DNA of 64,000 nt from JALYUM01 sp036688685 (GCF_036688685.1 NZ_JAQQPS010000022.1:1-64000), one strand, 5' to 3'; positions 48,087 to 57,142 are shown, numbered from the stretch's first letter. Program-made: numbers and translations. Notes: generated by a model not told the origin, from the sequence alone.

Positions 48087-49123
48087 TTCGTGCCTTCCTT
48101 GCGGGACATGCCCGCCAACATCAGTTTGGCTGCCGAGAGCACCACGAAGGTGATGGCAAACAGGATCAGCGCCAGCGCGAACAGCGACGACACGTGCAGT
48201 GGCGTCGAGGCTTCGGCAAACTCGTTGGCCAGCGTCGAGGAAATCGAGTTACCGGCGGCAAACAGTGACCAGGACAATTTATTCGCATTGCCGATCACGA
48301 AGGTCACCGCCATGGTTTCGCCGAGCGCGCGGCCGAGGCCCAGCATCACGCCGCCGACCACGCCGGTGCGGGTGTATGGCAGCACGATCTTGCGCACCAC
48401 TTCCCACTTGGTGCAGCCAAGGCCGTAGGCCGATTCTTTCAGCACCTGGGGCACGACTTCGAACACGTCGCGCATCACCGAAGAAATGAAAGGGATGATC
48501 ATCACGGCCAGGATCAGACCGGCGGTCAGGATGCCAATGCCCATCATCGGGCCGGAAAACAGCTGACCGATGATCGGCAGCGTGCCCAGCGTGCTTTTCA
48601 GGAACGGCTGGACGTGGTCGGCAAAGATCGGTGCAAACACGAAGAAGCCCCACATGCCGTAAATGATCGACGGAACGCCGGCCAGCAGCTCGACCGCCAT
48701 ACCCATCGGGCGGCGCAGCCAGACCGGGCAGATCTCGGTCAGGAACAGGGCGATGCCAAAGCTGATCGGGAACGCCAGCAGCAGCGCAATGATGGAGGTG
48801 GCCAGGGTGCCGACGATAGCGATCGCGGCACCGAAATTTTCATTGACCGGGTCCCACTCGACGGTCGTGATGAAGGACGGGCCGAAGGCCTGGAAGGCAG
48901 GCGCGGCGCCGATCATCAGGGAGACGATAATGCCCATCAGCACCAGCAGCACCGATGCGGCGAACACTAGTGTGACTTTATGGAAAATGAAATCCTGGAT
49001 GCGCTGGGTGCGCATGGTATTGCGCAGGGCGGTGTATTGCGCCTCGGCTTCGGCCAGGGCCTGGGCTTCGAGCCCGCCGGGAACGGCAGCGTCAGGTATC
49101 GCGACGGAAGGATGTGCGCTCAT
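48083..49123 (-). CDS. pstC: Phosphate ABC transporter permease PstC
   Basis: The 346-aa permease has a hydrophilic N-terminus of about 50 residues, then six membrane helices and the EAA motif KESAYGLGCTKWEVVRKIVL. PstC typically has a longer N-terminus than PstA, as here. It is separated from pstS by 101 bases containing a stable hairpin. Confidence 0.96.
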   Translation of the reverse strand: MSAHPSVAIPDAAVPGGLEAQALAEAEAQYTALRNTMRTQRIQDFIFHKVTLVFAASVLLVLMGIIVSLMIGAAPAFQAFGPSFITTVEWDPVNENFGAAIAIVGTLATSIIALLLAFPISFGIALFLTEICPVWLRRPMGMAVELLAGVPSIIYGMWGFFVFAPIFADHVQPFLKSTLGTLPIIGQLFSGPMMGIGILTAGLILAVMIIPFISSVMRDVFEVVPQVLKESAYGLGCTKWEVVRKIVLPYTRTGVVGGVMLGLGRALGETMAVTFVIGNANKLSWSLFAAGNSISSTLANEFAEASTPLHVSSLFALALILFAITFVVLSAAKLMLAGMSRKEGTK

Positions 49124-49145
49124 GGATATGCTCTAGTAGGAGTAG

Positions 49146-49183
49146 TTGCAGCCGCCCGGAGAGAGATCCCTGGGCGGCTGCAA
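49146..49183. promoter_or_regulatory. Stable hairpin between pstS and pstC
   Basis: A near-perfect repeat (TTGCAGCCGCCC / GGGCGGCTGCAA) with additional inner pairing lies between the pstS stop and pstC start. No T run follows on the - strand, so it fits an mRNA-stabilising or partial-terminator element that keeps pstS more abundant than the permease genes; this role is inferred. Confidence 0.6.
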
Positions 49184-49224
49184 ATTTTTAAAACGTCGTC
49201 AACAACGCCGCAGTCGAACGTTTG

Positions 49225-50268
49225 TTACCAGATGGCCTTGCCGGTGCTGTCTTTCGCGTTGGTCTTCCACGAAGCTTCCACCAGTTTGGCGACCGAATCA
49301 GGCATCGGCACATAGTCGAGTTCAGCGGCAGCTGCGTCGCCGTTCTTGTAAGCCCAGTCGAAGAACTTCAGGACTTCCTTGCCTTTGACGCCGTCAGTCT
49401 GGTCTTTGTGCATCAGGATGTACGACACACCCGTGATTGGCCAGCTGGCTTTGCCGGCTGCATCGGTCAGCACGATGGCGAAACCTGGGGTCTTGGTCCA
49501 CTCGGCGCCGGCAGCGGCAGCCTTGAAAGCGTCGTCGTCAGGCTGCAGGAACACGCCATCCTTGTTTTTCAGCTGGGTGTGCGACATTTTGTTTTTCTTG
49601 GCAAACGCCCACTCGACGTAGCCAATCGAACCCTTGATACGCTGCACGTTGGCGGCGACGCCTTCGTTACCCTTGCCGCCGACGCCGGTGGCCCACTTGA
49701 CTGCCGTGCCCGAACCGATTTTCGCTTTGAAGTCGGCGTTGGTTTTCGACAGGAAGTCGGTGAACAGGAACGACGTGCCCGAGCTGTCGGCACGGTGCAC
49801 CACGGTGATTTCGTCAGCTGGCAGGGCCATGCCCGGGTTCAGCGCAGCGATTTCAGGGGCATTCCACTTGGTGATTTTGCCCAGGTAGATGTCGGCGACC
49901 ACAGGACCGGTCAGTTTCATCGCGCCTGGGGCAATGCCTGGCAAGTTGACGATGGTGACAACACCACCCATGATGGCCGGGAACTGGAACAAGCCGGCTT
50001 CGGTCAGCTCGGCTGCCGACAATGGCATGTCGGATGCGCCGAAATCGACGGTCTTGGCCTTGATTTGCTTGATACCTGCACCGGAACCGACCGATTGGTA
50101 GTTCAGGCCATTGCCACTGGCCTTCTTGTACATCTCGGCCCATTTGGCGTAGATCGGGTACGGGAAGGTCGCGCCAGCGCCGGTCATGTCAGCAGCGGAG
50201 ACGATCGACATCGTCATGGCAGCCGAGGCGCCGACAACGAGGGAGGCAAACAGGTGCTTCATGCGCAT
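49225..50268 (-). CDS. pstS: Phosphate-binding periplasmic protein PstS
   Basis: The 347-aa protein has a signal peptide cut after IVSA and starts the mature chain ADMTGAGATFPYPIYAKW, the PstS signature. It also carries YQSVGSGAGIKQ, DFGASDMPL and ADSSGTSFLFTDFL, all phosphate-binding loops. It captures phosphate for PstCAB. ATG 50268 follows AAGGA. It is the promoter-proximal gene of the phosphate regulon, downstream of a Pho box. Confidence 0.97.
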   Translation of the reverse strand: MRMKHLFASLVVGASAAMTMSIVSAADMTGAGATFPYPIYAKWAEMYKKASGNGLNYQSVGSGAGIKQIKAKTVDFGASDMPLSAAELTEAGLFQFPAIMGGVVTIVNLPGIAPGAMKLTGPVVADIYLGKITKWNAPEIAALNPGMALPADEITVVHRADSSGTSFLFTDFLSKTNADFKAKIGSGTAVKWATGVGGKGNEGVAANVQRIKGSIGYVEWAFAKKNKMSHTQLKNKDGVFLQPDDDAFKAAAAGAEWTKTPGFAIVLTDAAGKASWPITGVSYILMHKDQTDGVKGKEVLKFFDWAYKNGDAAAAELDYVPMPDSVAKLVEASWKTNAKDSTGKAIW

Positions 50269-50320
50269 AACAGTTCCTTAACAGTGGTGGGGTGAGTGCG
50301 ATGCAGTCTAGCGGACCAAT

Positions 50321-50339
50321 ATGACAGGTTTATGACAAC
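50321..50339 (-). promoter_or_regulatory. Pho box upstream of pstS
   Basis: On the - strand the sequence reads TTGTCATAAACCTGTCAT, two TGTCAT repeats 11 bases apart, a near-ideal PhoB site. It is about 53 bases before the pstS start. A second, poorer Pho-like match lies at 50349-50366 on the opposite strand. Confidence 0.9.
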
Positions 50340-50476
50340 CAAAAATGCATGTCATAAACATTGTAAGTCGAGTGTGACCGGGGCAGGCAAGTTTCGGCGC
50401 CACGTATCCACCAGCAAAGAATCGTAACCACCTTGGCAAGCTTGCCAATTAGATGTGGCTATCAGTCCTGGACAAC

Positions 50477-50512
50477 AAAAAGCGGCGAGGCCCGGGGAGG
50501 GCAATCGCCGCT
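50477..50512 (-). terminator. Terminator after the PilZ gene
   Basis: Stem AGCGGCGA / TCGCCGCT enclosing a GC-rich loop, followed on the - strand by TTTT, 22 bases after the PilZ stop codon. Confidence 0.8.
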
Positions 50513-50533
50513 GTCGTCGCACAGGAATTACAC

Positions 50534-50851
50534 CTAGCGCAGGAAACGCGCGAGGGTGGTGGCCGTGACGGCGTCGATTTGGGTGAACTGGAAACCGATC
50601 CGGTATTCGCCACTGCTGAAAATACAGTACTGGACGCGTGCGTGCGTGTGAATCGGGTCAACCACGCCGTTGACGAGCAGGCCGATGCTGACGCGTGCCT
50701 CGATGCCCGTCTTGAGCGGCACGTCCAGCAGGATTCCCACACCATTGTCGGCCAGGTCGAAACTGCGACCCATGATTGCCTCGCCGCCTGTAAGTTTGAC
50801 CAAAGTTTTCACCTTGACCATCTTGCGTTCGGCCTTCCTCTTATCTTCCAC
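50534..50851 (-). CDS. PilZ-domain protein
   Basis: The 105-aa protein is a single PilZ domain. A c-di-GMP-binding motif is suggested by RKAERK near the N-terminus and DLADNGVGI (a D/N-x-S-x-x-G-like motif, with Ala-Asp-Asn in place of the usual Ser) near residue 33. The deviation from the Ser consensus means binding is not certain. The start is GTG at 50851, with GGGA upstream; an in-frame stop lies a little further out. It is monocistronic between radA and the pst promoter region. Confidence 0.8.
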   Translation of the reverse strand: MEDKRKAERKMVKVKTLVKLTGGEAIMGRSFDLADNGVGILLDVPLKTGIEARVSIGLLVNGVVDPIHTHARVQYCIFSSGEYRIGFQFTQIDAVTATTLARFLR

Positions 50852-50932
50852 GACATTCCCGGTGCATTGATGAGCTGAGCCACATTATAAATGTTCAGCA
50901 AGTTTTCACTTCGTAAATATGTTCAGGACTCG

Positions 50933-52312
50933 CTAGTCGAGTTCACGCAATTTGTTGAAGGCCTCGTCGATGCGCTCGACGGCAACGATGGTCATGCCTT
51001 CGATCTTTTGCTTCGGTACATTTGCTTTGGGGATCATGGCAATCGAAAAGCCCAACTTGGCCGCTTCGCGCAAGCGTTCCTGCCCGCGCGGCGCCGGACG
51101 AATTTCGCCGGCCAGGCCGATCTCGCCAAACACGACCAGGCCGCGCGGCAGCGGCTTGTTGCGCATCGATGAATTAATTGCCAGCAAGACCGCCAGGTCG
51201 GCGGCCGGCTCCGTAATCTTCACGCCACCCACCGCGTTGATGAACACGTCCTGGTCAAACGCGGCGATGCCGGCGTGGCGATGCAGCACCGCCAGCAGCA
51301 TGGCCAGGCGGTTTTGCTCCAGCCCCACCGACAGCCGACGGGCATTCGGCAAGTGACTGGTATCGACCAGGGCCTGGATTTCGACCAGCAACGGCCGGGT
51401 TCCTTCTTGCGTGACCATGACACAGGCGCCCGGCACCTGGGTGTCGTGCTGTGACAGAAACAATGCAGATGGATTGGAGACGCCCTTCAAGCCTTTTTCG
51501 GTCATCGCGAACACGCCCAGTTCATTCACGGCGCCAAAGCGGTTCTTGATGGCCCGCACCAGGCGGAAGCTCGATTGCGGGTCGCCTTCGAAATACAGCA
51601 CCGTGTCGACAATGTGCTCGAGTACGCGCGGACCGGCCAGCGCGCCCTCTTTCGTGACGTGACCGACCAGGATGATGGTCACCCCGGTCTGCTTGGCAAC
51701 ACGCGTCAGCTGGGCCGCACATTCGCGCACCTGCGCCACCGAACCGGGCGCGGAGGTGAGCGCGTCGGAGTACACCGTTTGAATGGAGTCGATGACGGCC
51801 ACTTCCGGCTTCAGGTCGGCCAGTGTGCCGAGTATCTTCTCGAGTTGGATTTCGGCCTGCAGCTTCAGTTCGCGCCCGTCGACACCCAGCCTGCGCGCGC
51901 GCAAGGCGATCTGGGCGCCGGATTCTTCGCCACTGACATATAAAGTACTTTTATGGGCGGAGATATTCGCCAGCGCCTGCAGCAGCAGGGTCGACTTGCC
52001 GATGCCAGGATCGCCGCCGATCAGCACCACGCCGCCGGCGACCAGGCCGCCGCCCAGCACACGGTCGAATTCCTCGATGCCGGTGCCGAAGCGCGGCACG
52101 TCGACCGCCTCGATGTCCGACAGCGACAGCACCGGCGCTGTCTGGGCCAGGCTGCGGTGCGGGCCCTGCTGTGACAGGCGGTTCACGCCTGCGGTTTCCT
52201 GGACGGTTTCGACCAGCGTGTTCCAGGCATGACAAGCGGCGCACTGCCCCATCCAGCGGCTGGACATGGCACCGCACTCACTGCAGGTAAAACTGGTTTT
52301 TGGCTTAGCCAT
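50933..52312 (-). CDS. radA: DNA repair protein RadA
   Basis: RadA promotes branch migration in recombinational repair. The 459-aa protein has a C4 zinc finger (CSECG and CAAC in the first 30 residues), a RecA-like domain with Walker A GGDPGIGKS, the RadA signature KNRFG, and a C-terminal Lon-protease-like domain without catalytic function. It overlaps the alr stop by 8 bases, so alr-radA form one transcript. Confidence 0.97.
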   Translation of the reverse strand: MAKPKTSFTCSECGAMSSRWMGQCAACHAWNTLVETVQETAGVNRLSQQGPHRSLAQTAPVLSLSDIEAVDVPRFGTGIEEFDRVLGGGLVAGGVVLIGGDPGIGKSTLLLQALANISAHKSTLYVSGEESGAQIALRARRLGVDGRELKLQAEIQLEKILGTLADLKPEVAVIDSIQTVYSDALTSAPGSVAQVRECAAQLTRVAKQTGVTIILVGHVTKEGALAGPRVLEHIVDTVLYFEGDPQSSFRLVRAIKNRFGAVNELGVFAMTEKGLKGVSNPSALFLSQHDTQVPGACVMVTQEGTRPLLVEIQALVDTSHLPNARRLSVGLEQNRLAMLLAVLHRHAGIAAFDQDVFINAVGGVKITEPAADLAVLLAINSSMRNKPLPRGLVVFGEIGLAGEIRPAPRGQERLREAAKLGFSIAMIPKANVPKQKIEGMTIVAVERIDEAFNKLRELD

Positions 52313-53411
52313 TGGTGCCCAACCGTCCTTCCTGCACGCGCACGCGCGGCGCGACAGCGCACATCAACTCGTAACCGATGGTGCCGGCAGCGTTGGCCAC
52401 CTCGTCGATCGGCAAGCCATCGCCCCACAGCGTGACCTTGCTGCCGACCCGCGCATTCGGGATCGGGCTCAAATCCACCGTCATCATGTCCATCGATACC
52501 CGCCCGACCAGCGTGGTGCGCACGCCGTCGACAATGACCGGCGTGCCGTGCGGCGCGTGGCGCGGGTAACCGTCGGCATAGCCGCATGCCACCACGCCGA
52601 CCGGCATTGGCGCCGTGGCCTGGAAGCTGCTGCCGTAACCGACGCTGTCGCCCGACTGAAGTTGCTGGATGCCGATGATTTCGGACGCCAGCGTCATGGT
52701 CGGACGCAAGCCGAATTCGTGGGCCGTCTTGCCGCCCGGCGTACCGCCGTAGAGCATGATACCGGGGCGCACCCAATCGCTGGCAAGCTCGTCGCCGAGC
52801 ACGGATTGCTGCAGCACACCGCCCGAATTCGACAAGCTGCGCTCGCCCAGCAAACCTGCCGCACCGAGGCGAAAGCGGCGCACCTGTTCGACAATCTTCA
52901 GGCGCGGATGCTCCAGTTCATCGGCATTGGCAAAATGCGTCATCAGGGTGATGTGGCGGATGCCGGGAATGGCGCGCAGGCGCGCGTAGGCAGCGGCGTA
53001 CTCGTCCGGCAAGAAACCGAGCCGGTTCATACCCGTGTTCATTTTCAAATGCACATCGATCGGGCGGTACAACTGGGTATATTCCAGCATCTTGATCTGT
53101 TCGATGCAGTGCACCGCACTGTCGATATTGTGTTCGGCCAGCAGGGCAACATCGGTCGGATCGAAAATTCCTTCCAACAACAAGATCGGCTTGATCCAGC
53201 CGAGGGCGCGCAGGCGCACTGCGTTGTCGGTTTCGATCAGCGCCAGGCCATCGGCCAGCGCGAAGCCTTGCATGCCCAGTTCGAGCCCGTGTCCATAGGC
53301 ATTTGCCTTGACGACGGCCCAGATTTTGGAAGCCGGCGCGCAGATGCGCGCGCGCTGCAAATTGTGTTGCATGGAATCGACGTGAATCGTGGCAGTAAGC
53401 GGACGCGGCAT
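52305..53411 (-). CDS. alr: Alanine racemase
   Basis: Alr interconverts L- and D-alanine for peptidoglycan. The 368-aa protein has PLP-lysine motif AVVKANAYGHG (about residues 32-42), HLKMNTGMNRLGF-type sequence, and the C-terminal beta domain with SMDMMTVDLS. Catalytic Tyr lies in VGYGSSF. ATG 53411 starts the conserved RPLTATIHVDSMQHNL; an upstream frame to 53474 lacks support. Confidence 0.96.
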   Translation of the reverse strand: MPRPLTATIHVDSMQHNLQRARICAPASKIWAVVKANAYGHGLELGMQGFALADGLALIETDNAVRLRALGWIKPILLLEGIFDPTDVALLAEHNIDSAVHCIEQIKMLEYTQLYRPIDVHLKMNTGMNRLGFLPDEYAAAYARLRAIPGIRHITLMTHFANADELEHPRLKIVEQVRRFRLGAAGLLGERSLSNSGGVLQQSVLGDELASDWVRPGIMLYGGTPGGKTAHEFGLRPTMTLASEIIGIQQLQSGDSVGYGSSFQATAPMPVGVVACGYADGYPRHAPHGTPVIVDGVRTTLVGRVSMDMMTVDLSPIPNARVGSKVTLWGDGLPIDEVANAAGTIGYELMCAVAPRVRVQEGRLGTNG

Positions 53412-53543
53412 GGATAGTGGCAGGCAGAAGAATCGACAAGCGCGTATTTTAACGGACACGGTTGCCGAGCACACCGCTGATTTCTTGGGATTGCTACCCG
53501 TTCATGGTATAAAGCAACCCAGACTAGTTACCCGAACTCTCGA

Positions 53544-54806
53544 ATGAACCGTGGTTTTTACACCATCATGGCGGCGCAGTTTTTTTCGTCGCTTGCGGAC
53601 AATGCGCTGCTGTTTGTCGCTATCGATCTGCTCGTTTCACGGAATGCCCCGGAATCGCTCAAGCCCCTGCTGAAGCTCTCGTTCGTGCTGTTCTATGTGA
53701 TCCTCGCCGCCTTTGTCGGCGCGTTCGCCGACGCCTTGCCCAAGGGTCGCGTGATGTTCATCGCCAACCTCGTCAAGATCTTCGGTTGCGGCCTGCTGTT
53801 CCTGCACATACATCCGCTGTTGGCGTACTCGGTGGTCGGCTTCGGCGCTGCGGTGTACTCGCCCGCCAAGTACGGCATTCTCACTGAATTGCTGCCGCCC
53901 GAAAAACTGGTCGCGGCGAATGGCTGGATCGAAGGCTTGACGGTCATGTCGATCATTCTGGGTACCGTGCTGGGCGGCCTGCTGGTCAGCGTGAAGGGGT
54001 CCACCTTTTTGCTGGGCATCGATATACCGATGATCGATACTGGCATCGACACGCCGATCGAAGCATCGCTGAGCCTGGTCGCTTTTCTGTATGGTCTGGC
54101 CACGCTGTTCAACCTGCGCATTCCCGACACCGGCGCGCGCTACGCCAAGCAAAAGCGCGGCGCCGCACGTCTGATCCGCGATTTCGCGAACTGCTCGACG
54201 ATTCTGTGGAAAGACAAGCTGGGCCAGATCTCGCTGGCAGTCACCACCCTGTTCTGGGGCGCCGGCGCCACCTTGCAATTCATCGTCCTGAAGTGGGCGG
54301 AACGCTCGCTCGGCATGCCGCTCGATAAAGCCACGTCACTGATCGGCGTGGTCGCGCTTGGCGTCGCCATGGGCGCGGTAGCGTCGGCCAAGATGATTCC
54401 GTTGCAGCGTTCGCTGACCGTGATCCCGCTGGGCATCGTCATGGGTCTGGTCGTGATGAGCATGACGATGGTTCACTCGGTGGTCGTCGCCTACCCGCTG
54501 CTGGCACTGATCGGTTTGCTGTCAGGTTTCTTCGTGGTGCCAATGAATGCACTGCTGCAGCATCGCGGGCATGTCCTGATGAGCGCCGGCCACTCGATTG
54601 CGGTACAGAATTTCAACGAAAACCTGTCCATCCTGACCATGCTGGCCATCTACGCAGTGATGCTGACGCTGAACATCGACCTGAACATCATCATCATGCT
54701 GTTTGGCCTGTCGGTCGCCGCGATCATGTTCCTGATCATGCGCCTGCACGCCGCCAACCAGCGCGAACACGATTCCCTGGCGCTGATCGGCGAGCACAAA
54801 CACTAA
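53544..54806 (+). CDS. lplT: Lysophospholipid transporter LplT
   Basis: LplT flips lysophospholipids inward across the inner membrane for re-acylation. The 420-aa MFS protein has about 12 hydrophobic helices and starts RGFYTIMAAQFFSSLADNAL, with AVYSPAKYGILTELLPPEKL and GWIEGLTVMSIILGT, all family-typical. No Aas acyltransferase is fused or adjacent. A 183-bp inverted-repeat element begins 14 bases after its stop. Confidence 0.95.
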   Translation: MNRGFYTIMAAQFFSSLADNALLFVAIDLLVSRNAPESLKPLLKLSFVLFYVILAAFVGAFADALPKGRVMFIANLVKIFGCGLLFLHIHPLLAYSVVGFGAAVYSPAKYGILTELLPPEKLVAANGWIEGLTVMSIILGTVLGGLLVSVKGSTFLLGIDIPMIDTGIDTPIEASLSLVAFLYGLATLFNLRIPDTGARYAKQKRGAARLIRDFANCSTILWKDKLGQISLAVTTLFWGAGATLQFIVLKWAERSLGMPLDKATSLIGVVALGVAMGAVASAKMIPLQRSLTVIPLGIVMGLVVMSMTMVHSVVVAYPLLALIGLLSGFFVVPMNALLQHRGHVLMSAGHSIAVQNFNENLSILTMLAIYAVMLTLNIDLNIIIMLFGLSVAAIMFLIMRLHAANQREHDSLALIGEHKH

Positions 54807-54820
54807 GTGCCCCTCGGCTC

Positions 54821-55003
54821 TTACCCAACAATTAGGGTCAGAGTCGATTAATTCTGCAATTTTTCGCGCCGTAACGTTTTTACGGGAGGGTCAGTGTCGA
54901 ATTATTTGGCAACCTGGCGCGATATCTCGACGGCAAGCTTCAATTCGTCAACTTAGCTGAACAATTGCTCGGAAATTCGACTCTGACCCTAATTGTTGGG
55001 TAA
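54821..55003. repeat. MITE-like element with 27-bp perfect terminal inverted repeats
   Basis: The ends 54821-54847 and 54977-55003 are perfect reverse complements, beginning TTACCCAACAATTAGGG. The 129-bp interior has no gene and contains a partial direct copy of the arm (GGGTCAGTGTCGAATT near 54888-54903). Size and structure fit a small non-autonomous mobile element or a REP-type palindromic element. The right arm covers the end of the leftward DUF1853 gene. Confidence 0.8.
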
Positions 55004-55963
55004 TGGCTTGGCGGCAGCGTTGGCACGCCAGGTGGCGGGGACGATGAAGCCGCGGTCGATTTCGACGACGTGGCCAGCTTGCTGGCGCAGGATCGCGACC
55101 AGGACTGGTCCGTCCGCGCTCTCGAACTGCGCACAGAGCGTGGCGTGCAGCGCGGCGCGGGTCTGCATGGCGGGGGCGCTGGTGGCGCGAAATGGCGCCA
55201 GCCACTGCAGCTTGGGCAACACCAGAAACAGCGCGTCCGGCAACAGGGCGAACTCGTCGATGGCGCACCAGAAGCCATGGCAGTGCGCACGGTTGATGGC
55301 GCGCATCGGCGGCGCGCTCACCGCCGGTGCCGCGAGCGGATAGAACAACCAGCCTTTTACCAAGGCACGCGCACGCACGACCGGGCCGGGTAACTGCGCC
55401 TGGGCGGCAGGATGCTGGCCAAGCACCAGCTGCTTCTCGACGATCTTGCGCATCTTGGCACCCAGGCTGTCGGCCAGGTTCGGGCCGACCAGGGCGTCGA
55501 GGTCGTCTGGCTCTGGCCGCTGCAGCAGGTAGAACTTGGTGGCGAACTCGATATGTTCGAGGCCGCCGCCGGCATCGAGCAAAAAGTCGAATTCACCCAC
55601 CGTGTCGTTGCGCGCCGCCCGTATCTGCAGGCTGTGCGCAACCAGCACACCCTGCTCGCGAAAATAAAACGCCATCAGCTTTTCGGCGTACAAGCCCAGA
55701 CGCGTGAAGGCACGTTCGCCCAGCGCGGCGTCGAGCGGCGCCGGATCGTGGTCGAGCGCGAACAGCCAGCGCTCTGTCTCTGGCGTCACCGGCGTCAGCG
55801 ACATCACCTCGCCGTGCCAGCATGGGTCGCCCGCGTCGAGCAGGTCGGGCGCGTCGAGCAGCCACGCCAGCGCGCGCACGCGCGCGTGACGCAGCGCGCC
55901 CCAGCGGCGGTCGAAACGCCCCTGATACGTGTCCGGCGCCGCAGGGTCAGGCGGCGCGCTCAT
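54989..55963 (-). CDS. DUF1853-family protein
   Basis: The 324-aa protein has the DUF1853 features: LGLYAEKLMAFYF then TVGEFDFLLDAG and HIEFATKFYL, a layout like a PD-(D/E)XK nuclease core (Glu, Asp, then E-x-K). Activity is unproven. The final codons (PLPNN and stop) are read from the right arm of the 183-bp repeat element, so the natural C-terminus may have been replaced. The start overlaps the glycosylase gene by 17 bases, so it is last in the tsaB-rimI-udg operon. Confidence 0.85.
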   Translation of the reverse strand: MSAPPDPAAPDTYQGRFDRRWGALRHARVRALAWLLDAPDLLDAGDPCWHGEVMSLTPVTPETERWLFALDHDPAPLDAALGERAFTRLGLYAEKLMAFYFREQGVLVAHSLQIRAARNDTVGEFDFLLDAGGGLEHIEFATKFYLLQRPEPDDLDALVGPNLADSLGAKMRKIVEKQLVLGQHPAAQAQLPGPVVRARALVKGWLFYPLAAPAVSAPPMRAINRAHCHGFWCAIDEFALLPDALFLVLPKLQWLAPFRATSAPAMQTRAALHATLCAQFESADGPVLVAILRQQAGHVVEIDRGFIVPATWRANAAAKPLPNN

Positions 55964-56681
55964 CGCCTTCAGGCGCGCTGGCAGTCACGGCGCGGCACAG
56001 GTCGGCCCAGGCCAGGGCCTTGTCCAGACCGCGGCGCAGCAGTTCGCCCGGATGGAGTGTGGCGACCAGTGCGGCGCCAGCGACCGCGTGCACCTGCCCG
56101 CGCGCGCCAGCCAACGCCTCTTGCAATGGTTTGCCCAGCATCGCGTTGGCCGCGACCTGGCCGAGCGTCAGCATGACCGTCGCCCCGGTCAAGGCCAGCT
56201 CGCGTTCGACGAAGGGACGGCACGCGGCCACTTCGTCGGCAGTCGGGGCGCGGTCGCCGCCGTTGGCACTCACGGGGCGGCATTTGACCAGGTTCGTCAC
56301 GTACACGTCGCGCGCGCGCGCGTGGCCGGCTGCGGCCAGCATGTTGTCGAGCAGCGTGCCAGCCTCGCCCGCCACCGGCAGGTTCGCCGCCTCATCGGCA
56401 ACACTGGTGGCGCCCGCGGCAACCAGCCACACGGCCGCTTCGGCGCCGGCCCCATGGACCGGCCTGGCGCCGGGACGGCAGGCGCCGCAGCGGTCGCAAC
56501 TGGTGATGGCCGCACGCAGCGCCGGCCAGTCCATCTGCGCGATGTCCGGTTCGGCCGGCGTCGACGGTTGCTGGTCAACCGGGACGAGGGCATCGGCCGG
56601 CGGCTGGTGACGCAAGGTCCACAGCGGCCCCACACCCATCTCGGCCAGGAAGGCGCTGTCGCGGCGGCTGACAGTATTCAT
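55947..56681 (-). CDS. Type-4-like uracil-DNA glycosylase with altered motif 1
   Basis: Type-4 UDGs remove uracil from DNA and carry a 4Fe-4S cluster. The 244-aa protein keeps four cysteines (CDRCGAC, KCRP, ACRP), AGTLLDNML, NLVKCRPVS, and a C-terminal TLHPGELL. However motif 1, usually GEAPG or GEGPG followed by G-x-PFVG, reads AAGATS and NLPVAG here. The loss of the conserved acidic residue suggests reduced or changed activity. It overlaps rimI by 4 bases and the DUF1853 gene by 17. Confidence 0.85.
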   Translation of the reverse strand: MNTVSRRDSAFLAEMGVGPLWTLRHQPPADALVPVDQQPSTPAEPDIAQMDWPALRAAITSCDRCGACRPGARPVHGAGAEAAVWLVAAGATSVADEAANLPVAGEAGTLLDNMLAAAGHARARDVYVTNLVKCRPVSANGGDRAPTADEVAACRPFVERELALTGATVMLTLGQVAANAMLGKPLQEALAGARGQVHAVAGAALVATLHPGELLRRGLDKALAWADLCRAVTASAPEGDERAA

Positions 56682-57142
56682 AAGGTGTAGCGCATGACGA
56701 TCGCGTCCTCGCGCTGGCCCTGGTGAGCGGGATAATAGGCGCGGCGCCGGCCGATCTCGGCATAGCCGTAGCGCTGGTACACCGCCAGCGCGCGCATATT
56801 GGACGGGCGCACTTCGAGCAGCATCGATGCCATGCCGAGCCCGCGCGCACGCGCGGCCGCCTTGTCGAGCAGGTAGCGACCCAGACCGCGGCCTTGCAGG
56901 CTGGCGGCCACCGCCACGTCGAGCAAGTGTGCTTCATCGACCGCCGGCATCAGCAAATAATAGCCGTGCAGTGCGCCGTGCGCGTCGCGCAGCACCCAGG
57001 CATCGTAGCCACTGGTGAGTGAATCGGTAAAATTGGCGCGGCTCCACGGGTGCGGAAACACGCTCTGCTCGAGCGCCAGCACGTCGTCGACGTCCTGCAG
57101 GCGCATCGGCGCGTAATCGAGCAAGTCGAAGCTGTCGTTCAT
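56678..57142 (-). CDS. rimI: Ribosomal protein S18-alanine N-acetyltransferase RimI
   Basis: RimI acetylates the N-terminus of S18. The 154-aa GNAT protein has VFPHPWSRANF near the start, acetyl-CoA loop QGRGLGRYLLDKA and LEVRPSNMRALAVYQRYGY. The open frame extends upstream through tsaB, but ATG 57142 overlaps the tsaB stop (ATGA) and gives the family length. rimI next to tsaB is the common arrangement. Confidence 0.95.
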   Translation of the reverse strand: MNDSFDLLDYAPMRLQDVDDVLALEQSVFPHPWSRANFTDSLTSGYDAWVLRDAHGALHGYYLLMPAVDEAHLLDVAVAASLQGRGLGRYLLDKAAARARGLGMASMLLEVRPSNMRALAVYQRYGYAEIGRRRAYYPAHQGQREDAIVMRYTL

